Shown one piece after another: positions 12,844 to 25,069 of a stretch of DNA of 64,000 nt (position 1 is the stretch's first letter; every line of letters starts with the position of its first letter). The notes beneath the pieces were generated by a model. It ran no database searches, was not told where the DNA came from, and saw only the letters and a program-made list of their open reading frames with translations. Location of the stretch: the NCBI GenBank assembly GCA_902729315.2, contig LR746269.1:4040001-4104000 (forward strand), given 5' to 3'. The position numbers were made by a program, and so were the translations under genes. The DNA comes from Spirodela intermedia (lineage: Eukaryota > Streptophyta > Magnoliopsida > Alismatales > Araceae).

Positions 12844-15172
12844 TGCTGACCACCGACTGGAAGAAGGTCCTGAGTGTACCCAGAGATCCAGGTTTGGAAC
12901 ACTGTTTTATCCTCTACTCTGGCCCCTCTAGCTCCTCCGAGGAGATTAAGATCCACAAAAGTGAATAAAAATAATATACACCTTCATTACCTGCCTGCTA
13001 GACCAATTCCCATAGTCTCTGACTGTACTTTAGATTCTGTTAGAAATTTGGGTTTAAATCCTTAATTTTCTCCCTCAGGATGTGGAATCAACGGATCTAT
13101 TTCTCGGAGGGCCTTCGAAAAGCCGTGTCTGATGACCCATGTTTTTGTGTTATCACTGGTCCGGGTCCGATAGAGAGCTGGGCTGTGTCCCATCTTGCTT
13201 TCACCACACTCGAGACCTGGTTCAAGCTCATTTCCTATTAGGAGTCCGAGTTTTGGCATCCGGCGAAAGCCAGCCTTGTACTATCTAAAGTTGAGTTTTC
13301 ATTATATAATCAGCGGTGCAATGATTCCACGGCAGATGTCTGCGGCGTTCCTCAAAATCATCCACATTTGCGTTTGCACTTGCACTGCATTGCATTACAA
13401 GTGCAATGATTTGGCCACTTTGCGCTTGATTTGGGGAGGGGGGAGATTATGCAGCTAGTAAGATTTTCTGCATTTTCTTGTCTTGTCATGAACGCACCCA
13501 GTGGAATTCCGTTAATCAGACCCTTTTTATACCGTGTTCAATGTGGTTCAAGATGATGGCATGTCATGTCATGTCATGTCATTACAAGCTGCTCCTCCCT
13601 GTGGTTTACATAATGTACTTCAATGATATGGTCACCTGTATTTTTTTTCTTTTCGGCAAGTCTCAACATGTGGAAGAAATCTTGGGAATCTACCGAGCTT
13701 TCAGGCTGGATTGGTTGGGGGATTATCTCCTCTCTCATAGTGATGATGTGTCTGAAGGTGAACCGAGTTTATTATCACAAATGCTAAAAGAGAACCTCCT
13801 CAGACCCTAGCCACCCTTCGCTTAATGGGTATGGCCCGGCCTGGATATGGCCCAGCAGCCCAGCCCACTCCGTTATGTTTCAATTCTTGGGCGTCCTATT
13901 CTAGGGTTGTTTTGTTTTAACCACGTTGATTTTAAAAGCGGCAAGTCGTTGGGCCTTGAGTCGAGCCCATTGTCAGGCCCACTGTGCCAACATGCCCACA
14001 CCACCAGGCCCAGTCCACTCCCCCCCTCTACCCCCCCTCCCCGGGTTAATGCGGCAGTCCTTTTGGAAGAGAATTGGGTTTCGGGTTCGTAAATCCGCCT
14101 ATTTTGAAGCTCTTTTGGCCCACCTAGGGCTATGTCAGACCGCACTTACTGGGCTGGATCAGCTCTTACGCACGGTGGGGCCCCGCTCAGATGGTTATCC
14201 TATCTTATCTCGCCACGTGGCATCTTACATCACCCAAACACATCTCTCCACCTTTATGCGCGGGGCGGGCCTAATTTCGGGCCAGACCGGGTTCGGGCTT
14301 TATCGGGTCGCTGCACCCCACTCGGAGTTCTCATCGCAATCTCGGCCGTTAATTCGGCGTTCACCATGCCGTCTGATAGAAGTCTCCATCGCCACCTAAT
14401 CGTGTGATTCCCCAGGGGTCCACCGAGAGCTCACTCAATCGAGGGTTTAGATGTACGGTACGTTCAGCCCTTTCTTTTCACAAATTTTACACGCACCACG
14501 ATCGAAACCACACCTTCATGGGTTCGGTACTCGCTTTTATCGAATTTCGCCGAGGAAATTATGCAAAAAAAAAAATTGTTAGGGGGGGTAAGCACAATTT
14601 ACTCGGTTGGAGGAGGCGGCGGTGGGAGATTATTTTTCAACGTTTTTAATCCGGATTCGCAGATGGAGCGCCGACGTGGAGTGAATATGACTAGATGCGC
14701 ACGGTGGAAAGGCGTGGAGGTGAGAGAAGGTGCACTGCTCGTCAGATAACGACAAGAAGAACGACTGCTTTTGTCGTGTTGTAAACCGATGTTCTGATTC
14801 GAGTCACTGCCCGTCTCCATGCGTTTGACCTCCGTTCTCTCACCCCAATCATTGGGATTTTTTCATGCCGTGAAAATCCTTGTGCACGGTGTCTGTGCGC
14901 CAACGAATCACATCGCAGAATGAAGGGACGATGCGATCACGCTGTAATTCGTCCACCTGGACCATGACGTGGTATGTGACGCGGGTGAATGTCCTGCTAA
15001 TGGACGTTCCCCACGACGATGCTTCGTCTCGGGCCCTCCAACTCTCTCTCTCTCTCTCTCTCTCGCTTTCTCTCACTATCTGTGTTACAGGATCTTGAGT
15101 GCTGAAGGTTAGGTATCTAGGAGGGGACGGGGGAGGGGAAGTGAAGTGGAGCAGGAGGAATAGGCGGCGGCA
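12844..15172. other. Intergenic region between SYT5-like and CLC-g genes
   Basis: Holds the SYT5 3' region and the CLC-g promoter and leader. GGCCCA/TGGGCC-type motifs cluster at 13830-14200, a pattern often seen near plant housekeeping promoters. A (catgt)n-like run lies at 13558-13582. A CT tract at 15042-15064 probably belongs to the CLC-g 5' leader. Open stretches here on both strands are GC-rich shadows with no family resemblance. Confidence 0.6.
15042..15064 (+). repeat. CT tract in probable CLC-g 5' leader
   Basis: A (CT)n run about 110 bp upstream of the CLC-g start codon. Pyrimidine-rich patches like this are common at plant transcription starts and leaders. Confidence 0.6.
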
Positions 15173-16017
15173 ATGGAGGTGAGAGGAGGTTCAGGAGGGT
15201 GCAGCGCCGGTGAGGTTTCCTTCCAGGTGCTGGTGGTGCCCCTCCTCGCCAGCGACGACTACGAGGATCAACTTGAGGAGCCGTTGCTTGGCGGAAACGA
15301 CTATGAGGATCAGCCTGAGGAGGAGCAGCTCCACCTCCGCCTCCAAGGAGAAGGGCAGTTGGAGGACTGCTGCCGCTCCCAACTGCTGCTCGAAGGTGGC
15401 GGTGAGGACGCCTTCCCTCTTCGGCGGGCCGCCCCCAATAGCACATCCCAGCTCGCCATCGTCGGATCCAATGTCTGCCCCATCGAGAGCCTCGACTATG
15501 AGTACACTCTCCCCTCCCCCAAAACACGCGCGCGCGAACACTCTCTCTCCGCTGTGTCTTCACGTCTTTCTCTGTCGATCTCTCATCGGCAGTAATAGCG
15601 AGAGTAGTTTCGATCAAATGAAAGAATTAATGATGGTGATTTAGCGTGAGAAGGAAGATCTCCCTCTCTCTATCTCTCTGCTCATATATCTACATGTCTG
15701 TGCGTGTAACGCGCCGTGTATTTGGCGGAAGCAGTGGTAGGAACTGATATATGATCGTAGAGAATTAACTGCTGTTTGCTCTGTCGTTGCGCAGGATCAT
15801 AGAAAACGATAGCTTATTCAAGCTGGAGCAGGATTGGAGGGGGCGGGGAAGGGGGCAGATCTTCCAGTACGTCCTCCTGAAGTGGACGCTGTGCTTCCTA
15901 CTTGGCCTCACCGCCGGCGCTGTTGGCTTCTTCAATAATCTCGCCGTCGAGAACATTGCTGGTGTCAAGTTTGTCATCACCTCAAACCTCATGCTCTCTC
16001 GCCAGTCAGTATCACCT

Positions 16018-16084
<67 letters not shown>

Positions 16085-18863
16085 CACGATGTGGGGTAAT
16101 AGTTGGCGCTGTGGTCGTTGCAGGTATGGCTTGGCCTTTGCAATATTTGCTGTTGCCAATTTCGTCCTCCTGATGACCTCCTGTGTTATCACTGCTTTCA
16201 TTGCCCCTGCGGCAGGGGGATCAGGTATACCAGAAGTGAAGGCCTACTTAAATGGGGTTGATGCGCCAGAGATCCTGTCATTCAGAACACTCGTTGTCAA
16301 GGTTTTCTCTGCTGCTACCACTGAGGGGATCCATATATTTATACTTGATTCAGTAGGTCTATAATTATGATATCCATTTGAACGTCTGATTTTTCAGATT
16401 GTGATGTACATTTGATTGCCATTTTTGTAGCTCTTTTCGTTTTTCTATTTTCTGTTGAATTTCACTCCCACCATTTCCATGGAAATGTTCCAAAATGGGC
16501 GTTCCATATTAATTGATAAGTCAAACAATACTTTCCTAGATTGTCCTCGATATTCTGGCTTTCTTACTCTCTCAATTGTTAAATAAAGTAAGCGATCCTT
16601 TTAGTTTGAGAAATATTTCCAATCTATTTTCTGATTTATGTGACAGATTATCGGCAGCATCCTTGCGGTTTCTTCTTCACTGCACATTGGAAAGGCAGGT
16701 CCCATGATTCAAACTGGTGCATGTATTGCGTCATTGCTCAGTCAGGGTGGCTCCAAGAAGTACCACCTGACTTGCAAGTGGCTGCGGTACTTCAAGAACG
16801 ACCGAGACCGGCGTGACCTTGTTACTTGTGGGTCAGCTGCTGGAGTTGCTGCTGCCTTCCGTGCACCAGTTGGTGGTGTCCTTTTTGCTCTTGAGGCAGT
16901 ATCCTCTTGGTACCCACTTCAACTTTATTGTGCTGCTTTCTATATATAGGCTATTGTGCTCAGATAATCTCCTTATGAATATTCTGTTGCCCTCCTGTTT
17001 CGTTCATATTTCTCTGATGCTATTCAAATCATCAACCGTCCCTGAAATTTTACATCTTCATCTGCTTTACAGGTGGAGAAGTGCACTCCTTTGGAGGGCA
17101 TTCTTCACTACGGCCGTGGTTGCTGTAGTCCTTCGGGCACTGATTGATGTGTGCAGAAGCGGCAAGTGTGGCCTGTTTGGAAAGGGTGGATTGATCATGT
17201 TTGAAGTAACGTCAGATAGTATTGTCTATCACCTTGTAGACCTACCTGCAGTCATCTTTCTCGGAATCTTTGGAGGCATATTGGGCAGTATATATAACTA
17301 TCTTCTTCATAAAGTCCTACGAATCTACAATCTCATAAATGAGTGAGTTAATTTCCTTCATTCATTTCTGTAAATGAAATAAATGAGTCCATTTCAGTAT
17401 GATTGCCATTCTTTGTAGTATCTGTTGGTTCCTGTTGCATATCACTTCATCCGACTTTCTTTTTTTCAGGAAAGGAACAGCCTGCAAACTGCTCCTCGCT
17501 GGAACCCTTTCGTTGTTCACGTCATGTTGCCTCTTCGGGCTACCATGGCTTGCATCTTGCATGCCTTGTCCAGTTGGTGCGGAGGAAATCTGCCCATCAA
17601 TAGGAAGGTCTGGAAACTTTAAGAAGTATCAGTGTGCCCCGGGCCATTACAATGACTTGGCGAGCTTATTTTTCAACACAAACGACGACACTATTAGAAA
17701 CCTATTCAGCTCCGGCACAGATCACGAGTTCCAGCATTTCTCAATCCTTCTCTTCTTCATCACCTCCTATTTTCTCGGCATCCTCAGCTATGGCGTGGTA
17801 GCTCCTTCGGGCCTCTTCGTGCCGGTGATATTGACTGGTGCAACCTATGGGCGATATGTCGGCATGCTGATGGGCTCCCGCTCGTCCCTTGATCATGGTC
17901 TCTTTGCTGTGCTCGGAGCTGCTTCTCTGCTCGGCGGATCGATGAGGATGACAGTCTCCGTCTGTGTCATCATCCTGGAACTGACCAACAATCTGCTGCT
18001 GCTTCCACTGGTCATGCTGGTTCTGCTCATATCCAAGACCGTGGCCGACTCCTTCAACCCCAACATCTACGATCTCATTGTGAGGTTGAAGGGGCTTCCT
18101 TATCTTGAAGATCACGCAGAGCCCTATATGAGACAGCTTACAGTCAATGATGTGGTCAGTGGCCCACTGCAATACTTCAGTGGGGTGGAGAAGGTGAGCA
18201 ATGTAGTTCACGTCCTGAGGGCAACTGGGCACCACGCATTTCCCGTTATAGACGACTCCCCTCTCACAGACTCGTCTGTTCTGTACGGTCTGATCCTCCG
18301 GTCGCACCTCCTCGTGCTCCTGAAGAGGAAGGCCTTCTCTGAAACCTGCTCCCCCACCGGCGCCACTGCCCTGAAAGACTTCTCGTCTGATGACTTTGCC
18401 AAGCGCGGCTCAGGTAGGTGTGACAGGATAGAAGACATCGAGCTGACTCCAGAAGAGATGGAGATGTTCATCGATCTTCATCCGTTTACCAACACCTCAC
18501 CCTACACTGTTGTGGAGACCATGTCTTTGGCGAAGGCCCTCATCCTCTTCCGTCAGGTCGGCCTGAGGCATCTTCTGGTTGTGCCCAGGTCCTCCTCTGT
18601 AAGTAGCCCCCCCTCTCCGCTGCCTGCTCACACCATAGAAATTCAAAATCTGGATATTTCTTTCTTACTTTAGTAGTCTCGTTTTTGACTCGCAGAGATC
18701 ACCGGTTGTGGGAATACTGACGAGGCATGATTTCATGCCCGAGCATATCTTGGGGCTGCACCCTTATCTGGCGAACAACAGCTGGAGGAGGCTGAGATTT
18801 AGACGCACACCCTTGGTCAAAGTGCTCAAGGATTGGCTGCTGGACTTCACCCGCCGGAGATGA
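15173..18863 (+). CDS. CLC-g: CLC-type anion channel/transporter, CLC-g subgroup
   Basis: Vacuolar or endomembrane anion transport protein; plant CLC-g is linked to chloride handling. Exons 15173-15501, 15795-16004, 16124-16301, 16647-16909, 17073-17342, 17470-18598, 18696-18863 give 848 aa, all with GT-AG junctions. The hydrophilic N-terminus contains STSQLAIVGSNVCPIESLDYE, typical of the CLC-c/g group. The selectivity loop is GSGIPE (residues 212-217), with Ser as expected for chloride rather than the Pro of nitrate-selective CLC-a. The gating loop is GKAGP (254-258), Ala at 256 in place of Glu. FALEA (319-323) also lacks the proton glutamate. Two CBS domains follow (EDHAEPYMRQL to SHLLVLLK; LHPFTNTSPYTV to RHDFMPEHIL). 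CLC-g lacking the gating Glu is known in Arabidopsis; the second loss is unusual. CLC-c is a less likely assignment. Confidence 0.95.
16024..16080 (+). repeat. (CT)n microsatellite in CLC-g intron 2
   Basis: About 28 CT units form nearly half of the 119-bp intron 16005-16123. On the plus strand it makes one long pyrimidine tract. Confidence 0.95.
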
Positions 18864-19585
18864 ATGAAAGCCCATCTGGGGATCTTGGTCGATCAGACTA
18901 AGGTCGGATGGGCCTTTCGTTTCTTGGCCATCTCTCCCCCTTCACCCTCCGGGGTGAAGTGAAGCCGCCATCTAGACTGACTCAAGTACTTTCTTCAGAT
19001 CATGCACAACAGGTTCAGCGCAGGTCCATTTGTTCCCATCTCTCCTGTCGATCACATCAAGGAGCTATACTAGAATGATAGTAGGCCAGTCTGATTGCTT
19101 TTCTCCTGCTGCCTCGTGTATTATCCATGCTCATTCGTTTATTATTTTCCAAATTGGGAAGCAATAAAGTCAGCAGATTTTTCTTCGTGTGCACACGCTT
19201 CACATCGCTTCTTTCCGGGTGATTAATCATTTGTTCTTGTTCTCGAGCTCTTTGTACAGCGCAGGCACCGCCACCAGTCGATTATTTCTACGTTGTCTTT
19301 TTTTTCTAGATTCAAATCGGGCCCTGGGAAAGTTGGTCCTGATGACTCTAGCAAAGACGGTCTTTGCGAGGCCCTTATTGGGCCTAGTGATTTTGTTACC
19401 TAGTAAGGCGCTTCTTGGGCCAAGCTAGTGTCGTATCAGGCTCCAATCCACGAGGCCTGAGCCAGATCACCTTAGTGACAACTCTCTCTCTCTCTCTCAA
19501 CTTCATAGGGGCATACAACGGACAATTCTGGCTTATATTTGCTGGGCTTATCTTGGGCTTCATTCGGGCCTAACCTTTTATTGAG

Positions 19586-19634
<49 letters not shown>

Positions 19635-20074
19635 TGGAATGTAAGGCCTAATAATGAGCCAATCTCGTTGATATTGTCGATGAAAATAATTTAATTGATA
19701 TGTATAATTTCAAGTAATTAACCTGCTATAAGAACTAATGAATGTCACGAATTTAATTACTTGCATCAGGTATCTATAATTTTTTATCAGTTAACTTAAC
19801 TACGATATTTCAACATAATTTATTGTTTTTAACTTTTTTCTTTCAGCGGGTTGGATATTTGAAAGACCACGACTTTTCATTATCTTTACATCAAAAGAAA
19901 GGCGCAGTTTTTTGGGCTTTCTTGGGCCCGAACCGGGTCAGGCCCAGCCCCGCCCGTTGGGGCCCTTTTCTGGTGATGATCTACATGAGAGGGGAGGAAG
20001 ACTCGAACTGACGAAATATACAGAAACCAGAGCGGCGAGAACCTCACGAGGAGGCCCTGAGCAGGAAGGAGGTC
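18864..20074. other. Intergenic region between CLC-g and EMC7, with EMC7 promoter
   Basis: CLC-g 3' region, with a possible poly(A) signal aataaa near 19163, is followed by the EMC7 upstream region. GGGCC/GGCCC motifs recur at about 19319-19450, 19545-19575 and 19920-19965, resembling site-II/GCCCA elements of plant housekeeping promoters. An AT-rich island lies at 19670-19850. No gene is seen. Confidence 0.6.
19587..19630 (+). repeat. (GA)n microsatellite
   Basis: An uninterrupted GA run of about 22 units, roughly 450 bp upstream of the EMC7 start codon. Confidence 0.95.
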
Positions 20075-20386
20075 ATGGCGGTGGAGACGGAGAGAAGCGG
20101 TTCCCGTAGATCGCCGCGCCGCGGCAGCCGGAGTTTCTTTCCGGCACCATCCTGGCCCTGTCTCCTCGTACTCCTCATCCTACTCGTAACTTCCGCACAT
20201 GCGATCTCCCAGGCTGGGTGCGTACGACGTTTGTATTTAGGCCCTTTTTCACCCAATTTCATGTCCTAATTGATCCCGAACGCTCATTTACGGGTTCCCG
20301 CTTGTTTCTTGTTTGCAGGAATGGGGCTGGGTACTCCGTCGCTGGACGCATCAAATTTGATGGTACTCTCTCTCTGTCTCTCTCTG

Positions 20387-20448
<62 letters not shown>

Positions 20449-23400
20449 CCGTCTCCATCTGCAATTAATATAAACTCGTTTGATTCTTAGATTTCCAATC
20501 GGTGGCCTGAAGGGCTTTATTTTGTTTCGTCAGGATAGATCATAGTGAGTTACGAGGGGAAATTTTTTCGATTGGTTCTGTGCCAATGGTCTGTCATGAG
20601 CTGACCTAATTCTAATATCATTGGCAGATCTCTTGTATTTGTGATAGCTGCGCTTCCAAAATCAGTAAAACGTTGCCAAAATAAAATTACAAATTCTTTC
20701 GGAAGACAAACTGTAAAACACGGGACATTTCGAAACAAAGGACGTTCCAAGACAGCATTAAGAGAAAATTATTAGATATTTCAGGAGGAACCATTAAAAA
20801 TGGGAATATCAAAGAGATGGGAACACTCAGAAGAGCGACTCGATGGAAAAGGTTTCCCCAAAGGGGGACTAACTGAGTTTCCATGGAGCCAAGAGAAAGT
20901 AGGTGAGGTAACACCCGTCTTAGTCAGGTCGACCCCCGTCTTGACTAAATTATGAAGTCGCCATGTCTTCCAAACCCTCTATATTATTTCTCCAAAATCC
21001 ACCCTGCATGCTAACCACTTGGAGGCTGTGATTGATGGTAATTTACCGAAGATTGATGTGCCATCATCAATAGGAGTATGAGCTGTCATCACTCCACATA
21101 TATTCTCTGCTCTTTTACGTGAATTTCTCTCTTCCTTTGGCTGGCATCTGGTATAATGTTTCTCCACTGCAAGTACTCTATACAGGATCTAAAAGGAATG
21201 TCTATTTTTAAGGTAGGTTTGTAATGTGGAAAATCTTGAGTTCTCTGCCAGTACGAAAAAAATAAAAATGACAATTAAAATTTTGATATGTTTAAGATGC
21301 ATCCTAATCTCTTATTGAGTCAACTCAAGCTCAATTAGGAGACAACTTATGTTCTCCCTTTTCTTGGGCCTTTTTGGTCCACTTGGATTGGGTTGGAAAG
21401 TGCTTGTACTCATGTATTTGATGTTGAATTTCATTTTGGCTCTGGTTGTGCGAATTAGGTGTTCAATACCTGTAAATTTTTAAAATAAAAATGCTACATC
21501 TTTGATCTCTTGGCTCACTTAACTTTATTCTTTTCTGGCCACTGCTAGTCCGCATGGTTGATGATGTGTTATCTAGTCCTTCAGATATATATATATATAT
21601 ATAGGCAAAGTTTTAGATCTAGATATGAAGCAGATCTGGCCTGCGTGAAATAGTTTTTCTGCCATTGTTGATACTTCATAACATGTTTAATTTTTTATTG
21701 TGATCATATTAAGGTCAATCATCTTCAGATGAGGCACTTCCTCTTTTATGAGAAATTCTTTGCTGCCTAGCATTGGATCCGGTGAATAGGTGACATATTT
21801 CTTCAAGTTTTTCTGCATAACCTTATAACTAGATTCATCACTAACAAGAAGACACATTATTTTATTAACTCACTTATTGCTTTGTGTCATCCATCAAACT
21901 GAATAAGTAGATTACATTCTTTGTTTTGGCAGCTTTTTCAGTGGAGTTGATTAAGTAACGTAATGCTAATACTTTAGATCAAAAAGTTGGTCAGTTCCTC
22001 CTGAGTTGCCTTCCATCTTCAGCCAATTCTTTTGTATGCTGTGTTAAATGGTTGTATTAAACTAAAACTTTTTTTATTGATCGTGTAACCAGATCCCATG
22101 TATTTCTTTGCATATGATTCTTTTGAAATTGTCTCCTGGTTCTACAACAGGATCCCACATAGTTTGATTCGTCAAGATAAAGCCAGGTTGGTTCCTGGCT
22201 CTGATGAGGACCATGCAACTCATTCTTCTTAAAGTGGGATATGACTCAGAGAGGGAAGGTTATCTCCTTCATATTGGAATCATAATGAGTTGCACTATGT
22301 GGGAGAGTACTGGACGAGGACAGCAGATTCTATGGCTCTAGGCCTAGCATTCATGTACACTTTGTTTGTAGTGCATTCTTGAATCAGACCTCTGCCATTT
22401 CTAGTGATGATTGATGGAGCTTTTGCGGCTTTGACATAGGGTACTGTGGAGACTGGAAAGCATTACAGTTGGGCTGAAACTAATCCCCTGATGTTGCCGT
22501 GCAGCAAGATAGCATCCTCTGTCATTTTAGTGCTGCCTCTTTCATTTGGACTCTCTGCTTAGTGTTGGATGTTCATGGGCTGAAAGATGACAAAGCGTGG
22601 ACACTTTTATTTGACACCTTGTAGGAGGCAAGGAATTAAACTGATCAGATATTTGCACAGTAAATGTTATATTGTGGACACAGACTAGCTGTTGATAAGT
22701 GACATTGGGATGTGATTGAGTTCCTGAGTACTTGTTGATTGGTTAGAATATACCAATCTGATGGACCATTTATTTCATTTCAGGATGATAGGTAGCATTC
22801 TTTGAGGTCTCTACTACATAATTTTTTCCTTGTTGCTTTATATTTGATTTGCTCATCTAATCTACCACCTTTTGTATAGTATCTATTTTTCCACTTAAAG
22901 AAACTCTCCGACGGTGTCAAGTCATGATGATAGCATACGTTGAGTATTTCATACAGAAAACTTTTGTTGATGAGTGCTGGTGGGTGCAGAAAAAAAATCT
23001 AGGAAGAAGGTATCATCCTGCTCGAAAGACGTGAAGATATGAACTCAAGGAGCTTAAATTACACATCGTTAAAATCTATATATACATATTAAGGACAGGA
23101 AATCGAGAAATGAGCCAATGTGGTTGTCATGCTTCCCACTTTTATGAGTTCACAGGTTTGCCAAGGTTCTCAAAATGTCTGCCATCTAATGGCTCCTTTG
23201 AACTGAAATATTGTGGGCATACAGTAAAAGTGTGCTCTATTGGATGCTAATTGTCTTTAAAGTGTTGTCATCCGTGAATTCCTTGGCTCTAAGAACTGTC
23301 GGCTGCAGAGATGCTTTAGTCATCTTATCATTTCCTATTTTATGAACACTGCTTTTTTCCAGTATTTTAGTATGCTGTAACAACGTTTTAACGAACCCAC

Positions 23401-25069
23401 AATTCTTGGCAGGCATCAGCTCCAAAGGTTCTGGACTTCACACCAAGAAGTCAAATGTGAAGATTATACTTAATGGAGGCCAAAGGGTTACTTTTGCTAG
23501 GCACAACGGATATTTTTCATTGTATCCTTTTCCCATCAACATTATATTTCTTTCTCTATCAAATCGTCAAGTGAAATTTTCCCTTGCTATCGTATCACCT
23601 ATTGTGGTAAGCATGTCAAAAATATGGGTTTATGAGCCCGTACATGATAGCTAATTTCCAAAACTAGAAAAGAATATATGCTGTGGTTCCTTGATCAACG
23701 ATTTTGAAGTCATAATGTGCCAGCTGGCACTCATCTGATTGAAGTGTCTGCAATGGGTTTTTTGTTCTCTCCGGTACGATGCTTCCCTTCCTCCCCGTAA
23801 AGCCTTCTAACTATCATAAAACCAGAATGCCACATCATCATATTTATCGTCATTCTTTCCTCAGGTACGTGTTGACATCAGTGCAAGAAACCCTGGTAAG
23901 ATTCAGGCGGTGCTGACAGAGAATAGGAGGGCTCTTAGTGAATTGATACTAGAGCCACTGAGAGAAGAACAGTATTACGAGGTAAGTACAGCATAACTTC
24001 AACCATCCATTATCCATACTTTTGTGAAGTTTTGACTCTTCATGTTGTCTGTCTGCTGGTGATTTAGGTCAGGGAGCCATTTTCCATTATGTCGCTTGTG
24101 AAGAGCCCCATGGGCCTCATGATGGGCTTCATGCTGGTCGTCGTCTTTGTCATGCCTAAACTGGTGGAGAATATGGGTAAGTTTTCATGAGGCGTAATCC
24201 CTTCATTAAGTACTGAGTTTTTTGAAGTCGCCGGCCCTGAACACAATTTATAAACCCATGTAATCGTGTAATTAATTTTAAACTCGATGTCGAAATAATC
24301 TAGCAGAGTGTCGAAGCCAATTGTTGTTCTCGTGTTGTGTGTACCGTATGTTTATAGAAAGGCAGATTTATCATGAGAGAGTATGCCAGAATAGCATCAT
24401 ATTTGGGAAAAAAATAAATACAAAGCTGGGGCCACTCTACTGAATACCAGTTACTCCTGAGCCCAATAGCCTGAGAATTTAACACCGGCTGTTTATACTG
24501 AGGTTCATGTCGAGAGTTGGCCAATGGCTTACTTCTTCTGATCATTCAGTCTCCCTTCTGAACTAGTGAACTCTCTCTTCAGAATTATAGATATTGACAA
24601 GTTAGTAAAGATAATCTGAGAAAAAGAAAAAAAAGGTAAAGTCGTCTGGTTATTTAGATGGGGTTTCTCAACTCGATGCTAATTAGTTTTGAGCCAGGTG
24701 ACCCAATAATTTCATAGAACAAAAACGGGTCGACGATATTGAGACCCAGATCCAGCGTTGGCTTATCTCTATTTTCCGTAGTTAAGTCGCCGTTCTAACT
24801 GGGGCCAGCCAGCAAGCCCTATTTTTAGTATATTGATGTGGACATTTTTTATTATTTTATCAGTTTACGAATGATAATCTGGCCGTAATTTTCACCAAAA
24901 ATGGCAGTCGTGCTCGCCTTATCAATCCATCTCATATACCTAGTAGTGTGTTTTATTTTATTTCTTTCTGCTGGCAGATCCCGAGGAAATCCGCAGAGCT
25001 CAAGAAGAGATGAGAAGTCAAGGGGTTCCCTCCTTTTCGAACTTGCTGTCTGGACAGGCACAGCGGTAG
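20075..25069 (+). CDS. EMC7: ER membrane protein complex subunit 7
   Basis: EMC7 is a single-pass subunit of the ER membrane protein complex, which inserts tail-anchored and multi-pass proteins. Exons 20075-20217, 20319-20362 (44 bp), 23413-23521, 23710-23773, 23865-23981, 24068-24176, 24978-25069 give 225 aa with GT-AG junctions throughout. The basic N-terminus is followed by a hydrophobic signal sequence (PCLLVLLILLVTSAHA, cleavage likely near residue 43). The lumenal beta-sandwich follows (SVAGRIKFDG, KIILNGGQRVTFARHNGYFS, VPAGTHLIEVSAMGF, VRVDISARNPGKI). After EREP-like VREPFSIMSLVKSPM comes the membrane helix LMMGFMLVVVFVMPKLVENM. The short cytosolic tail starts DPEEIRRAQEEM. Length and order fit plant EMC7. 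The upstream region is rich in GGGCC motifs. Confidence 0.95.
20365..20444 (+). repeat. CT/CTGT microsatellite at start of EMC7 intron 2
   Basis: Imperfect (CT)n with CTGT interruptions begins within a few bases of the donor at 20363. Confidence 0.9.
22154..22303. repeat. Interrupted inverted repeat in EMC7 intron 2
   Basis: The 20-mer AATGAGTTGCACTATGTGGG at 22284-22303 has its reverse complement split into two perfect 10-mers, CCCACATAGT (22154-22163) and GCAACTCATT (22215-22224). The halves are separated by 51 bases and correctly nested. It could be a decayed foldback element. Confidence 0.5.

Larger units (their letters stand above)
20363..23412 (+). other. 3-kb intron 2 of EMC7
   Basis: Starts with a CT/CTGT microsatellite (20365-20444) directly after the donor and ends ttggcag|gcatc. 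It includes a (TA) run near 21587-21602 and an interrupted inverted repeat at 22154-22303. No coding sequence or transposon ends are recognised. Confidence 0.7.

Noticed and set aside
15117-15617. Long minus-strand open frame opposite CLC-g exon 1
   Set aside because: It is the GC-rich antisense shadow of the real first exon; Pro/Arg/Gly-rich and without homology.
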